Shown in pieces: positions 20,230-29,550 of a DNA stretch of 64,000 bases (position 1 is its first letter; each line of letters starts with the position of its first letter). The notes below the pieces were generated by a model. It was not told the origin of the DNA. It ran no database searches and saw nothing but the letters and a program-made list of their open reading frames with translations. The stretch covers positions 24,695 to 88,694 of the forward strand of contig NZ_BCUF01000021.1 of the NCBI RefSeq assembly GCF_001591145.1, written 5' to 3'. The DNA is from Vibrio harveyi NBRC 15634 = ATCC 14126 = KCTC 12724 (GTDB lineage Bacteria > Pseudomonadota > Gammaproteobacteria > Enterobacterales > Vibrionaceae). The position numbers and the translations under genes are program-made.

Positions 20230-20459
20230 ACAAACGTCTCAACGAAGAAATGGGCGCGTAGTGTATCAGAATCCGAACTAAGTAACAGAATCTATCTGTC
20301 TCCAGCAGAGGCTTACTGAAATCTACTCGTGGCGACAAAGAAATTCTATCCTTTTAATAAGTCATTCAATTGTTACAGCGTGATGATTTATTCGCCACTT
20401 CACGTTTCTTGTATTTGAACCTCGTTATGCTGCTAGGGTGTGCATCACTGGAAAACTTC

Positions 20460-21749
20460 ATGGACATTTTATTACTGGTTGGATTAATCGCGCTCAATGG
20501 TGTGTTCGCCATGTCTGAGATTGCATTAGTGACTGCCAAAAGCGGTCGACTGAAAAAGTCAGCCGAACACAGCTCTTCCGCTCGTCTTGCTTTAGAGCTT
20601 AAGAATAACCCCACTCAATTTCTCTCTACTATACAAATCGGCATCACCGTCATTGGCATCCTCAGCGGTATTTTTGGTGAAGCAACCCTCTCAGTTCCAT
20701 TCGGGCATTGGCTCGTCGCACAAGGTTTAGAACGTGAGATAGCAAATATCCTTGCAACGGCAATTGTGGTGGTCATAATCACTTACTTCGCCATCGTGAT
20801 TGGTGAGCTCGTGCCAAAGCGTTTTGCACAAAACAATGCCGAACGCATCGCTGTCATCGTTGCCTACCCAATCCACTGGCTAGCAAAACTGACCACGCCA
20901 TTTGTCATACTACTGACCGTTTCGACCGACACACTGCTTAAGCTTCTACGCCAAAACAACGCAGGCGAAATCGTCACAGAAGAGGACATCTTTGCTGTTG
21001 TTAGCGAAGGTTCTGAATGTGGTGCTATTGAGCCTCAAGAACAATTGATGATCCGTAACTTGCTCCACCTTAATGACCGACTAGCACTTTCACTCATGAC
21101 ACCGAGATGCGATATCCATTATCTCGATTTAGATTTACCTCTCGATGCGATTTTGAGGAATCTACGTCAAACTCAGCATTCTGTTTGGCCCGTCTGCAAA
21201 GGAGGGTTAGATAACATTATCGGCACCGTTTCCTCTAAGGCGTTATTAGATGAATACGATGAGCTATCCATTTCTCGCTTAGCCAAGCTGTTGAAACGGT
21301 CGCGCTTCGTACCCGAATCAATGAAAGGTCTACCACTGCTCAATTACATGCAACAAACCAGTACCGAGATGGTGTTTATCGTCGACGAATATGGCGATGT
21401 GCAAGGACTAGTAACTCACTACGATCTGCTTAAATCCATCGCTGGTGAATTGGGCATGGCACCACAGCAACTCTGGGCAAAGAAACAGAAAGATGGCAGT
21501 TGGATCATGGATGCGCTGATCCCACTTAACGAGTTGAAGTACAAACTAACGTTGAACCATATTGAAGGCGAAGAAATAGAAGGATTCCAAACATTGAATG
21601 GTTTTCTGACGTGGTTAATTGGGCGCGTGCCGACTCAAGGAGAAACCGTCGAATATCAACAATGGCAATTTGAGATACTACACGTGAAGAATAATCGCAT
21701 TGTCCAAGTCAAAGTCACCGAGTCGCTCAGCGAAATGAAAAGCGATTAA
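20460..21749 (+). CDS. CNNM/CorC-like hemolysin-family membrane protein
   Basis: The open frame extends from 20370, but the family start MDILLLVGLIALNGVFAMSE corresponds to ATG at 20460, giving 429 aa. A DUF21/CNNM transmembrane domain (about 1-190) is followed by a CBS-domain pair (about 200-330, with LMTPRCDIHYLD and FIVDEYGDVQGLVT) and a CorC/HlyC C-terminal domain (about 345-429). Relatives are annotated as Mg2+/Co2+ efflux or hemolysin-like proteins; substrate here is unknown. It is monocistronic and convergent with the siderophore receptor gene. Confidence 0.88.
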   Translation: MDILLLVGLIALNGVFAMSEIALVTAKSGRLKKSAEHSSSARLALELKNNPTQFLSTIQIGITVIGILSGIFGEATLSVPFGHWLVAQGLEREIANILATAIVVVIITYFAIVIGELVPKRFAQNNAERIAVIVAYPIHWLAKLTTPFVILLTVSTDTLLKLLRQNNAGEIVTEEDIFAVVSEGSECGAIEPQEQLMIRNLLHLNDRLALSLMTPRCDIHYLDLDLPLDAILRNLRQTQHSVWPVCKGGLDNIIGTVSSKALLDEYDELSISRLAKLLKRSRFVPESMKGLPLLNYMQQTSTEMVFIVDEYGDVQGLVTHYDLLKSIAGELGMAPQQLWAKKQKDGSWIMDALIPLNELKYKLTLNHIEGEEIEGFQTLNGFLTWLIGRVPTQGETVEYQQWQFEILHVKNNRIVQVKVTESLSEMKSD

Positions 21750-21756
21750 AGCGGAA

Positions 21757-21792
21757 TAAAAAAGCAGCTTCCGGCTAGGAGGCTGCTTGTTA
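21757..21792. terminator. Bidirectional terminator between the CNNM gene and the TonB receptor
   Basis: AAGCAGCTTCC (21762-21772) pairs with GGAGGCTGCTT (21778-21788), with one G-U. An A-run lies before it and T-rich sequence after. It serves two convergent genes. Confidence 0.75.
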
Positions 21793-21811
21793 GATCAAAC
21801 CAGTATTCGCT

Positions 21812-23773
21812 TTAGAATAGGTAAGTTGCACTTACGTATGCACTGCGACCTTTCTCTGAATAACCGTAGTAGTCGTCTTCATCATCAAGCTCGACATCAA
21901 AGATGTTGTTCAAGCCAGCTTTAAGATTGAGCTGTTGGAAGTCATAAGCAACACCAAGACCGACAAGCGTGTAGCCATCTACTGTTTTGTTCTCACGGCT
22001 TTGGTTTGTGATCACCTGTTCACCAACGTAGTTTACTCGCGCAAACGTAGTGAATGCATCAAACACTTCCCAGTTCAAATCAAGATTTGCAAGATGCTCT
22101 GGCGTCTTCATGAGCGTATCACCCGTGCTCTTGTCTTTCGCGTCCGTGTAGGTGTAGTTACCCTTTAGGTTGATGCTGTCAGTAATATCATACCAACCTT
22201 CAAGCTCGATACCTTTGATCTCTGCTTTACCGATGTTTTGGTAAGTGAAGATAGGCATTTTACCAACCGCACCAACTGGCTTGGTTAGGTCGCGTTCAAT
22301 CTTGTTCTTAAAGTCCGTGTAGTAGTACATCAAACCAACACCCATAGACGTGGACTCATAAGCAAAACCGGCTTCGTAGCTTTCTGATTCTTCAGGTTTT
22401 AGATCATCGTTACCCGTTAACCAACAACGGTTACCACAACTGATTACACGTACTTGATCGCTGCTTTCCATCATACCCGGCGCACGGAAACCACCACCCG
22501 CACCACCTTTGAACACAAATTCATCGGTGAAGCTATAAACTGCATATGCTCTTGGACTGAAGTGACTACCATACACTTCATGGAAGTCTTGACGACCACC
22601 AAGTGTCAGCGCCAATTTATCGAGATCGAACTCACCCTGAACAAAAACCGCGCCTTGATAGTTATCGATGTCGCCTGATGGTACATCTCGGCTGTTTTCC
22701 AATTCAGAAGTACGGTATTCGCCACCAAACACCCACTCATGTGAGTCACGCCACAAACCAGAAACTTTAAAATCAAGCGTGTTGTTTTGTAGCTCAACAT
22801 CAGCAGCGCCATTGGTGTATGCCGTACTTGCATCATCAAGCTTCATATTTTCGCCATACAAACGTACTTGTGTATCCACAGACTCCCATGCACCTTCATG
22901 CGTCAGTCCGTAGTTCCAACGCGTTGAGTCTTGAGAATTTGTTTGCGCACCCGAACGAGGATGGACCCAATCCGCTTCACGCTCATCGTTGGTGTAAATC
23001 ACATCGGCGATCAAACGCTGTTCATCAGTAAGCTGCCAAGCCATCTCACCAAATACATTGGTGGTGTCTTTCTTTTCTAATGCATCAAAGGTCGGGTTAG
23101 TATCGGTACGCCACGGATCTCTTGAAGAGCTTTCAACAATGATGCTGCCTTCAAGGTTTTGTGCGAGTTCACCACTAGCGTAAGCATGACCTTTAACACC
23201 ATCACCACCGTCGCCTTCAAGAATGCTTTCGTATTCCAAACCAACAGAACCTGATGTCTCTTTGGTTGGCGACTTCAAGATAACGTTGACCACACCACCC
23301 ATCGCTTCAGACCCATACAGGGAAGAAACCGGACCGCGAACCACTTCAATTCTCTGAACCGCAGTCAGTGGGATGCTTGATAAGTCAAAATCGTTACCAC
23401 GAATCAAAGCATCTTGAGAGTTAATACGACGACCGTTAATCAAAACCAAGGTGTGCTTAGAATCCAGACCACGAATACGAATGGTGTTACGACCGTAAGC
23501 TGTACTACTCAACACACTCACCCCGGTAGCACTACGCACCGCTTCTGAAATGTCTTTTACCGGCATCTTAGCGAGATCGTCAGCGGTAATTACCGACACT
23601 GATGCCGGTGCAGTCAACTCTGAATGCTGTGTTAAAGACGCTGTCACGACCATGCGTTCCATTTCCACAACATCATCTTTATCGTTAGCAACTGCATGAC
23701 CACTGAGTGCCGTCAAAAGTGCACCGGCAAGCACTGTCGGCATAAATGTGGGCTTTTTAACTAAACTATTCAC
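21812..23773 (-). CDS. TonB-dependent catecholate siderophore receptor (FepA/IrgA type)
   Basis: This 653-aa outer-membrane receptor starts at GTG 23773 with AAGGAT upstream. It has a signal peptide ending near HAVA, a TonB-box-like stretch EMERMVVTAS (about 37-46), a plug domain (with IRIRGLDSKHTLVLINGRR and VEVVRGPVSSLYGSEAMGG-like segments), a 22-strand barrel and the C-terminal aromatic YLF. It imports ferric catecholates using TonB energy. It is divergent from entD, with a Fur-like box in the shared region, so it probably serves the siderophore made here. Confidence 0.92.
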   Translation of the reverse strand: MNSLVKKPTFMPTVLAGALLTALSGHAVANDKDDVVEMERMVVTASLTQHSELTAPASVSVITADDLAKMPVKDISEAVRSATGVSVLSSTAYGRNTIRIRGLDSKHTLVLINGRRINSQDALIRGNDFDLSSIPLTAVQRIEVVRGPVSSLYGSEAMGGVVNVILKSPTKETSGSVGLEYESILEGDGGDGVKGHAYASGELAQNLEGSIIVESSSRDPWRTDTNPTFDALEKKDTTNVFGEMAWQLTDEQRLIADVIYTNDEREADWVHPRSGAQTNSQDSTRWNYGLTHEGAWESVDTQVRLYGENMKLDDASTAYTNGAADVELQNNTLDFKVSGLWRDSHEWVFGGEYRTSELENSRDVPSGDIDNYQGAVFVQGEFDLDKLALTLGGRQDFHEVYGSHFSPRAYAVYSFTDEFVFKGGAGGGFRAPGMMESSDQVRVISCGNRCWLTGNDDLKPEESESYEAGFAYESTSMGVGLMYYYTDFKNKIERDLTKPVGAVGKMPIFTYQNIGKAEIKGIELEGWYDITDSINLKGNYTYTDAKDKSTGDTLMKTPEHLANLDLNWEVFDAFTTFARVNYVGEQVITNQSRENKTVDGYTLVGLGVAYDFQQLNLKAGLNNIFDVELDDEDDYYGYSEKGRSAYVSATYLF

Positions 23774-23834
23774 TGCATATCCTTATATCTATTTTATAAA
23801 TAAATTGAGCTCGCAAACTCTAATAAACGAATGT

Positions 23835-23853
23835 ATAAATGACAATCATTACT
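23835..23853. promoter_or_regulatory. Fur-box-like site, receptor/entD divergent promoter
   Basis: The 19 bases around AATGACAATCATTAC match the Fur consensus at about 13 of 19 positions, including the core AATCATTA. It lies 62 bp upstream of the receptor start and just before entD, so iron repression of both genes is likely. Confidence 0.65.
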
Positions 23854-23891
23854 ACTCGTATTTACATTTAGATTTGAGCTGGGCTATATTT

Positions 23892-24620
23892 TTGAACTGC
23901 AACACATTGAAAAGCACCGAGCTGGGTAACATTCTCGACCCTTTCTGTCTTCAATTAGAAAGTGTCAGTCCAAGGGTTCACATCGTAAAAGCCACACCGG
24001 AGATGTATTCCAAATTGGGCTTTCCCGAGGAAGAGCAACAAATTCATAAGTCGATAGCTAAACGCCAGCGAGAATTCAGAGCAGGACGCAACGCGGCTCG
24101 TGCCGCCATACAAATGCTCTCCTTAAGCCAAGATAACGGGAACTCCCCGCTCATTTTGACGGGGAAATCCAGAGAGCCTTTATTCCCTCAGCCAATCAGT
24201 GGCAGCATCAGTCACACTGATGGTATTTGCCTCGCGGGTTGTGCATTAAAAAGTGACATCGCAAGCTTAGGGATCGACGTAGAACGCAATGTCCCCCTCG
24301 CCTCACACCTTTTTACAAGCATCTACACAGGTGACGAACAGAACTTAATCAAATCGTCTAGCCACCTACCTGATGCTCTGATATTCAGCATCAAAGAGAG
24401 CTTGTTTAAATGCTGCTTCCCCTTTGTTCAGGTGTATTTCGATTTTCTAGAAGCACAAATCATGCTGCTGCCTGAGAGTAAAAACTCAGGACAATTTCGC
24501 TTCGAGCTGATTGGAAATAACCAAACCTCTTTAACCGCCAAATTACCCGACCTTCCATTTCATGGCTACTACTGCTTCAACAAGCAGTTTATTTTCTCAC
24601 TGTGCTATTTCTCCTCATGA
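23892..24620 (+). CDS. entD: EntD-type 4'-phosphopantetheinyl transferase
   Basis: This enzyme attaches phosphopantetheine to the carrier domains of EntB and the NRPS. Family motifs present are GKSREPLFP, SISHTDG, the Mg2+-binding GIDVE and SIKESLFK. The open frame reaches back to 23748 inside the receptor gene, but no ATG exists in frame before 24003, which is too far in. A TTG at 23892 (or 23874, 23907) downstream of the Fur-like box fits the family length of about 240 aa; the start is uncertain. It is convergent with the ChaN-like gene, 15 bp apart. Confidence 0.82.
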   Translation: MNCNTLKSTELGNILDPFCLQLESVSPRVHIVKATPEMYSKLGFPEEEQQIHKSIAKRQREFRAGRNAARAAIQMLSLSQDNGNSPLILTGKSREPLFPQPISGSISHTDGICLAGCALKSDIASLGIDVERNVPLASHLFTSIYTGDEQNLIKSSSHLPDALIFSIKESLFKCCFPFVQVYFDFLEAQIMLLPESKNSGQFRFELIGNNQTSLTAKLPDLPFHGYYCFNKQFIFSLCYFSS

Positions 24621-24635
24621 AGTCGTCATTCATTT

Positions 24636-25577
24636 CTATTCGATGACCTTTTTGATCACCATTTGCTGTCGTTCATTAACCAGCGGTAAGCGCTGCTCTA
24701 AACGCCACTTCCACATTTGTGGGATTGAAATACCTACTGTATCGAGTTGCCTTGCCTGCGGACCCAAGTACCAATAAGCATCAACCAATTCATCTAAGCA
24801 GGTAAAAGCATATGGATTCACGGGAGGCTTTTTCGGGATCAGTTCAAGAAACGAGCGCTGTTTTAGTAAAGGCTGATCCGTCGGGTAAATGCCATGTTCA
24901 GGGGCATTCAGTTCGCTAGATAAGATGTGTGGCCAAACTGATACATACTGCTCACCAAACTTGTGTTTCGCTAGCTCACCGAAGGTGCTGTGTTTTGCCA
25001 TAAAGCCCAGCGTTGGCGAGCACTTTAGAATATGTCTTGCACCAACTAACACCACCACACCAAGCCCACATTTCGACGTTTGTTTTTCTACTCCTTCTGC
25101 CAAAGCTTGATCACGTTGTGCACTGAGCTTTGCTAACTCTTTCGAATGTTGGATGTCTTCCCAGCTGAACGATGGTTCGGTCAACACTATCTTGATCGGC
25201 ACCTTACGCGTGCTATTTACAGCACGAACTCGCTCAAAGAAAGCACCGTAACAAGGATGCAACCAAGCGGGAAATGCGACTGAGTCCAACCACACCGCCG
25301 CTAATTCAGCTTGGGTAACCGTCTCTCCCGATAAGTAGTTATTGAGTAATGCTTGATGCTTGGCATTCCCAAATTCAATGAACAAATGAGAAAACGAGCC
25401 ATCCAATTCAGGTGCAAGTAAGGCTTCCGTTATCTTCTCGAACAGTTCGCTAAACCAATGAGCTTCACCGATGGCAACTACACTGCCAGCGTTAAGTTTG
25501 CTTTTGAGAAAAGCCAGAGGGGAAACCGCCCCCTCCAACAAATCCTTAGTTTTTGCTTTGGTTGAGGTATCAAACAT
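24636..25577 (-). CDS. ChaN/EreA-superfamily protein, last gene of the siderophore operon
   Basis: This 313-aa protein (ATG 25577; a TTG three bases earlier is less likely) overlaps the NRPS stop by 8 bp. It has no signal peptide, so it is probably cytoplasmic. It carries the ChaN-like haem-binding/TIKI/erythromycin-esterase superfamily hallmarks: GEAHWF near residue 38, IEFGNAKHQALLNNYL near 70, and GARHILK near 180. It is clearly homologous to the lipoprotein at 33683-34789, sharing xEFGNAKxQxxLxNYLxG and xYLG blocks. Its coupling to the NRPS suggests a role in siderophore or ferric-siderophore handling; hydrolysis is a hypothesis only. Confidence 0.8.
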   Translation of the reverse strand: MFDTSTKAKTKDLLEGAVSPLAFLKSKLNAGSVVAIGEAHWFSELFEKITEALLAPELDGSFSHLFIEFGNAKHQALLNNYLSGETVTQAELAAVWLDSVAFPAWLHPCYGAFFERVRAVNSTRKVPIKIVLTEPSFSWEDIQHSKELAKLSAQRDQALAEGVEKQTSKCGLGVVVLVGARHILKCSPTLGFMAKHSTFGELAKHKFGEQYVSVWPHILSSELNAPEHGIYPTDQPLLKQRSFLELIPKKPPVNPYAFTCLDELVDAYWYLGPQARQLDTVGISIPQMWKWRLEQRLPLVNERQQMVIKKVIE

Positions 25578-28500
25578 CAAATCTCTCTCTCAGTTCTTCA
25601 ACCATATGTGAACCAATCAAACGCAGCATATCTGGGCGCATCATTTCACGGTGAATACACGCGACATCGATCACTTTGAGCTCGCCATCCATGTATTTGA
25701 ACCATCCATTGCGATCAAGAAATGCCTCTTCCGGTGGCTTCTCCGCATTGAAAAACAACACATCCCCTTGATACTGATAATCGACGCTATCGCGTACGCG
25801 ATGATTGTTGTTAATGACCACTTCCACCATTGCCGTAATGGTTTCAGCACTCAGGTGCGCCATTGATGATCCTGCATCTTGTAAAATGTCGATCACTTCA
25901 GGTCGCGTTAGGCTAGAATGCAACGATTCATCAAACTCTACCCCAGCCATACGAATTAAGGCGCCAAGCGCTTTCTCTTCGCCAGGCGGGTGCATACTTT
26001 GCCATTGCTCCGTTGGGTAAGAGTCCAACAAGGTGACTAAGCCAACTTCTTGACCTTGCTGCTGTAAGATACCCGCCATTAAATGCGCAATCATGCCGCC
26101 AATAGACCAGCCTAGTAGGTGATATGGACCAAAGGGTTGTTCTTCTCGAATCGCCGCCACGTAATCCTCAGCCATTTCGGTCATTGATTTAGGCAGCGGA
26201 GAAGAAGGGTCACCGAGGTTTTTCGCTTGTACGCCGTAAAGAGGCACATTGGATGGAATAATCGGAGTCAAAGCCGCATAGCACCAACTCAAGCCACCAG
26301 CAGGATGGACACAGAAAATAGCTGGCTTGCCCTCTCGTTTTCGCAGAGGCAGTAAGATATTGAGTGCTTCATCGCTTTCACTGCCATTTAACTTGGCGGC
26401 AATACCGGAAACCGTCGGAGACTCAAACACCGCCGCAAGCGATAGCTCAATTCCCATGATCTCTTTCACATGAGCAATCAACTGAGCAGCAAGCAACGAG
26501 TGTCCGCCTAATTCAAAGAAGTTGTCATCCACACCAACCGCCGGTAAATCAAGTAAGCGGCAAAATAGTTTGCATAAACGCTCTTCAACAAGGTTACTTG
26601 GTCCTTTTGTGCTCACTTGAGCAGACAAATCTGGCTTGGGTAGCGCATCACGATCCAATTTACCATTCGGTGTTAAAGGGAAGCTTTCAAGCTCAACAAA
26701 ATAGCTTGGCACCATGTAATCCGGTAATGGCTCAGCAAGGTACTTTTGCAGTGCATTAGTATCAATTCCCTGCTCAAGATCCTCTGCCGACACATAAGCA
26801 ACAAGGCGTTTATCATTCTCAGTATATTCCTGAGCTAACACGGCAACTTGCGCAACACTTGGGTGGTTTGCTAAGGCATTTTCAATCTCTTCTAACTCGA
26901 TTCGGAAACCACGAATCTTGACCTGAAAATCGCTTCGCCCACAGTATTCAATCGCACCATCTTCGCGCCAGCGCGCTAAATCACCAGACAAGTACATTCG
27001 GCTACCTTGTGGACCAAAGGGATTGTCGATAAAGCGCTCTTGAGTCAGTTCTGGCTGACCATGGTAGCCCAGTGCCAACTGTCGACCTGCAATGTATAAG
27101 TTACCCACCACACCAGGAGGTACAGGATTAAGTTCATCATCAAGAATATAGATTTGCGTGTTCCATACAGGACGACCTATAGGAATCGAATTCCCTTGGG
27201 TATTCGCCTCACTTGGCCAGTAAGTTACGTCCACCGCAGCTTCTGTCGGACCGTACAAATTATGCAATGGTGCATCAAACTCTTGGTAATAGTGATTGAC
27301 TAGCTCCATTGGCAACGCCTCCCCGCTACAAAAGACTTGGCGTAGACTTTGGCACAATCTGGCATCTGCTTGTTGTACGAAAATTTGCAGCATTGAAGGC
27401 ACAAAATGCAAGGTGGTGATCTGCTCTTTATGAATCAAATCTTGTAGGTATATTGGGTCTTTGTGTCCGTCTGGTTTCGCAATAACAAGGCACGATCCGA
27501 CCATCATTGGCCAGAAGAACTCCCATACTGAAACATCGAACCCTGCTGGCGTTTTTTGTAATACCCGGTCTTTCGCATCAATTGGATATTGGTCGTGCAT
27601 CCACAAGAGTCGATTGACAATCGCATCATGCGTAACGACGACGCCTTTTGGTTTCCCGGTCGAGCCCGAGGTATAAATCATATAAGCTGGTGAATGAGGT
27701 TCTGGCTTAACTTGAGGAGGCAGCGGTTCTACTACTTTGTATATCGTAGGCAGCGTCTCATCATCCACTAGCTTTACATCCACCTCTTGCGGCAGTTTGT
27801 CTTGAAGCGTCTTGGTTGAGAAAACAAATTTCGGTGAAGAAGATTCGAGCATGTAGTGGATACGCCCCTCGGGGTAGTCAGGATCCACAGGCACATAAAC
27901 CGCGCCAGCCGCTAAAATGGCTTGCTGTACTACAATCAGCTCTTCGCTTCTTGGGACACACACAGCAATGCGGTCACCAAGCTCAACGCCTTGCGCTGTT
28001 AACCAGTTGGTGAGTGAATACACTTTGCGAGCCAGTTGCTCGTAACTCAACTTCTGACCTTCAAAGATCAAAGCCGGAGCGTGTGGTGTCAAAATACGTT
28101 GGCGAGCCATGATGGCGGACAGCGTCGTTTCCGGCACTTCGCGAGCGGTATCGTTCCATGTCTCGACAACCTTCTCTCGCTCACCAGCCAGTAAAATACT
28201 GACATCACTCACTTGGCAATGAGAAGGATCTTGAGCTTCTGCGCTTGTAAAAAAGTCACTCATAAAATGGAACAAGCGTTGTTGATGCTCATGAATCTCT
28301 TTCTCTGAATACAGCTCTGGATTCGCATCCATATCGATGTGTAATTGCCCAGCTAATTCATAGCAATAGAAAGAAATGTCATCGACCGGTCCGGCTGATA
28401 AGTTGTGTGCTTTTGAAGTGAGGTCACCGAATTTATGCTCGTACTCAAACGGCATAATATTCACCAATGGACCAAATAGATTACGATGATCTTTTACCAA

Positions 28501-29517
28501 ATTTAGCTCGCGATGAAGCTCTTCATAGCGATAGCTTTGATGACGGCGAACCGATGCAAATTCTTGGTTAACTTGCTTCACCAACGTTTTGATATCCAGT
28601 CCTGATTCAAAACTGACTCGTACAGGAAGAATATTGACGCGCATCGCCGGAGTTTGAATGGCTACCGAGCCCAAACGCCCCATCAGAGGCACACCAATCA
28701 CCACTTCATTGGAGCGTGTCATACGGTGTACATAAGCCGCGATAGATGCGATAAGTACGCTATACCAGTGTGTTCTGCACTGTTTAGCTAACGACTCCAT
28801 TCTCTGAAAGTCAGAGGCTGCCATTGCACCTTTTAGGCGAAGGAAATGGTCTGAAGTCACTGTCGGCTTACCCGCAAGGTTTACAGTGTCAGAATGGTCG
28901 GCATAACGCTGTAAATAAAATGCGCGATCTTTTTGGTATTTCTCAGAAGCTTTATAGTCGTCATCTTCTTTCAAAAGAGCCTGTTGGTCTGCAAATTCAA
29001 GCTTCTCAAAGTGCTCTCCTTTGACCAACTGACCATAAACATGCGCCACCCGCCCCGCGACCAGCGACATGCTGTAACCGTCTATCGCAATGTGATGCAG
29101 TGAAAGGAACCAAACGTATTGATCATCGGAGAGCTTAAGCAATGCCATGATGAATAAAGGACCTTGTTCCAAATCGACAGGTTGCTTTAACTGATCTTTC
29201 ATCCAAGTCACAGCGGCATCAAGCGGTTTAACGTGTTGCGAAAAGTCGATACGTTCGACTTGCCAGGTTTGTCTATCTATCACCATTCGCGGTCCTTCGG
29301 TGGTGGTAACAAACTTAGCGTGCAACGAGTCGACTTCATAAATTGCCGTTTTGACTGCTTCAACAAAACAAGGCTCATCCACCTCGCCTTCAATAACCAG
29401 GTATTCGCCAGTCTTATAAATTGGGTTTTCAGGGTCACGTAACTGAGCAAACCAAATCCCTGCTTGGGCATCCGTAAGCGGCAACAATTGTTCTGCCGTA
29501 TAAGGTAAATCGTACAT
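25570..29517 (-). CDS. entF: Single-module NRPS (C-A-T-TE), EntF/AebF-like
   Basis: The domain order is condensation (HHxxxDG as HHIAIDG near 143), adenylation (YTSGSTGKPKG, then NLYGPTEA, YLSGDLARW, NGKLDRDALP), thiolation (DNFFELGGHSLLAA) and thioesterase (GWSIGG nucleophile Ser, His near the end in CIHREM). Adenylation-pocket residues that can be read (D, V, W, H in FDVSVWEF and TTLHFVP) fit the serine code of EntF. It joins 2,3-dihydroxybenzoate to serine and cyclises the oligomer. In V. harveyi/campbellii the homologue AebF makes amphi-enterobactin. AAAGGA favours ATG 29517 over ATG 29523. About 1315 aa, near EntF length. Confidence 0.92.
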   Translation of the reverse strand: MYDLPYTAEQLLPLTDAQAGIWFAQLRDPENPIYKTGEYLVIEGEVDEPCFVEAVKTAIYEVDSLHAKFVTTTEGPRMVIDRQTWQVERIDFSQHVKPLDAAVTWMKDQLKQPVDLEQGPLFIMALLKLSDDQYVWFLSLHHIAIDGYSMSLVAGRVAHVYGQLVKGEHFEKLEFADQQALLKEDDDYKASEKYQKDRAFYLQRYADHSDTVNLAGKPTVTSDHFLRLKGAMAASDFQRMESLAKQCRTHWYSVLIASIAAYVHRMTRSNEVVIGVPLMGRLGSVAIQTPAMRVNILPVRVSFESGLDIKTLVKQVNQEFASVRRHQSYRYEELHRELNLVKDHRNLFGPLVNIMPFEYEHKFGDLTSKAHNLSAGPVDDISFYCYELAGQLHIDMDANPELYSEKEIHEHQQRLFHFMSDFFTSAEAQDPSHCQVSDVSILLAGEREKVVETWNDTAREVPETTLSAIMARQRILTPHAPALIFEGQKLSYEQLARKVYSLTNWLTAQGVELGDRIAVCVPRSEELIVVQQAILAAGAVYVPVDPDYPEGRIHYMLESSSPKFVFSTKTLQDKLPQEVDVKLVDDETLPTIYKVVEPLPPQVKPEPHSPAYMIYTSGSTGKPKGVVVTHDAIVNRLLWMHDQYPIDAKDRVLQKTPAGFDVSVWEFFWPMMVGSCLVIAKPDGHKDPIYLQDLIHKEQITTLHFVPSMLQIFVQQADARLCQSLRQVFCSGEALPMELVNHYYQEFDAPLHNLYGPTEAAVDVTYWPSEANTQGNSIPIGRPVWNTQIYILDDELNPVPPGVVGNLYIAGRQLALGYHGQPELTQERFIDNPFGPQGSRMYLSGDLARWREDGAIEYCGRSDFQVKIRGFRIELEEIENALANHPSVAQVAVLAQEYTENDKRLVAYVSAEDLEQGIDTNALQKYLAEPLPDYMVPSYFVELESFPLTPNGKLDRDALPKPDLSAQVSTKGPSNLVEERLCKLFCRLLDLPAVGVDDNFFELGGHSLLAAQLIAHVKEIMGIELSLAAVFESPTVSGIAAKLNGSESDEALNILLPLRKREGKPAIFCVHPAGGLSWCYAALTPIIPSNVPLYGVQAKNLGDPSSPLPKSMTEMAEDYVAAIREEQPFGPYHLLGWSIGGMIAHLMAGILQQQGQEVGLVTLLDSYPTEQWQSMHPPGEEKALGALIRMAGVEFDESLHSSLTRPEVIDILQDAGSSMAHLSAETITAMVEVVINNNHRVRDSVDYQYQGDVLFFNAEKPPEEAFLDRNGWFKYMDGELKVIDVACIHREMMRPDMLRLIGSHMVEELRERFDV

Positions 29518-29550
29518 GTTCATTCCTTTGTCATTCTTCCGCTTTGGCTG

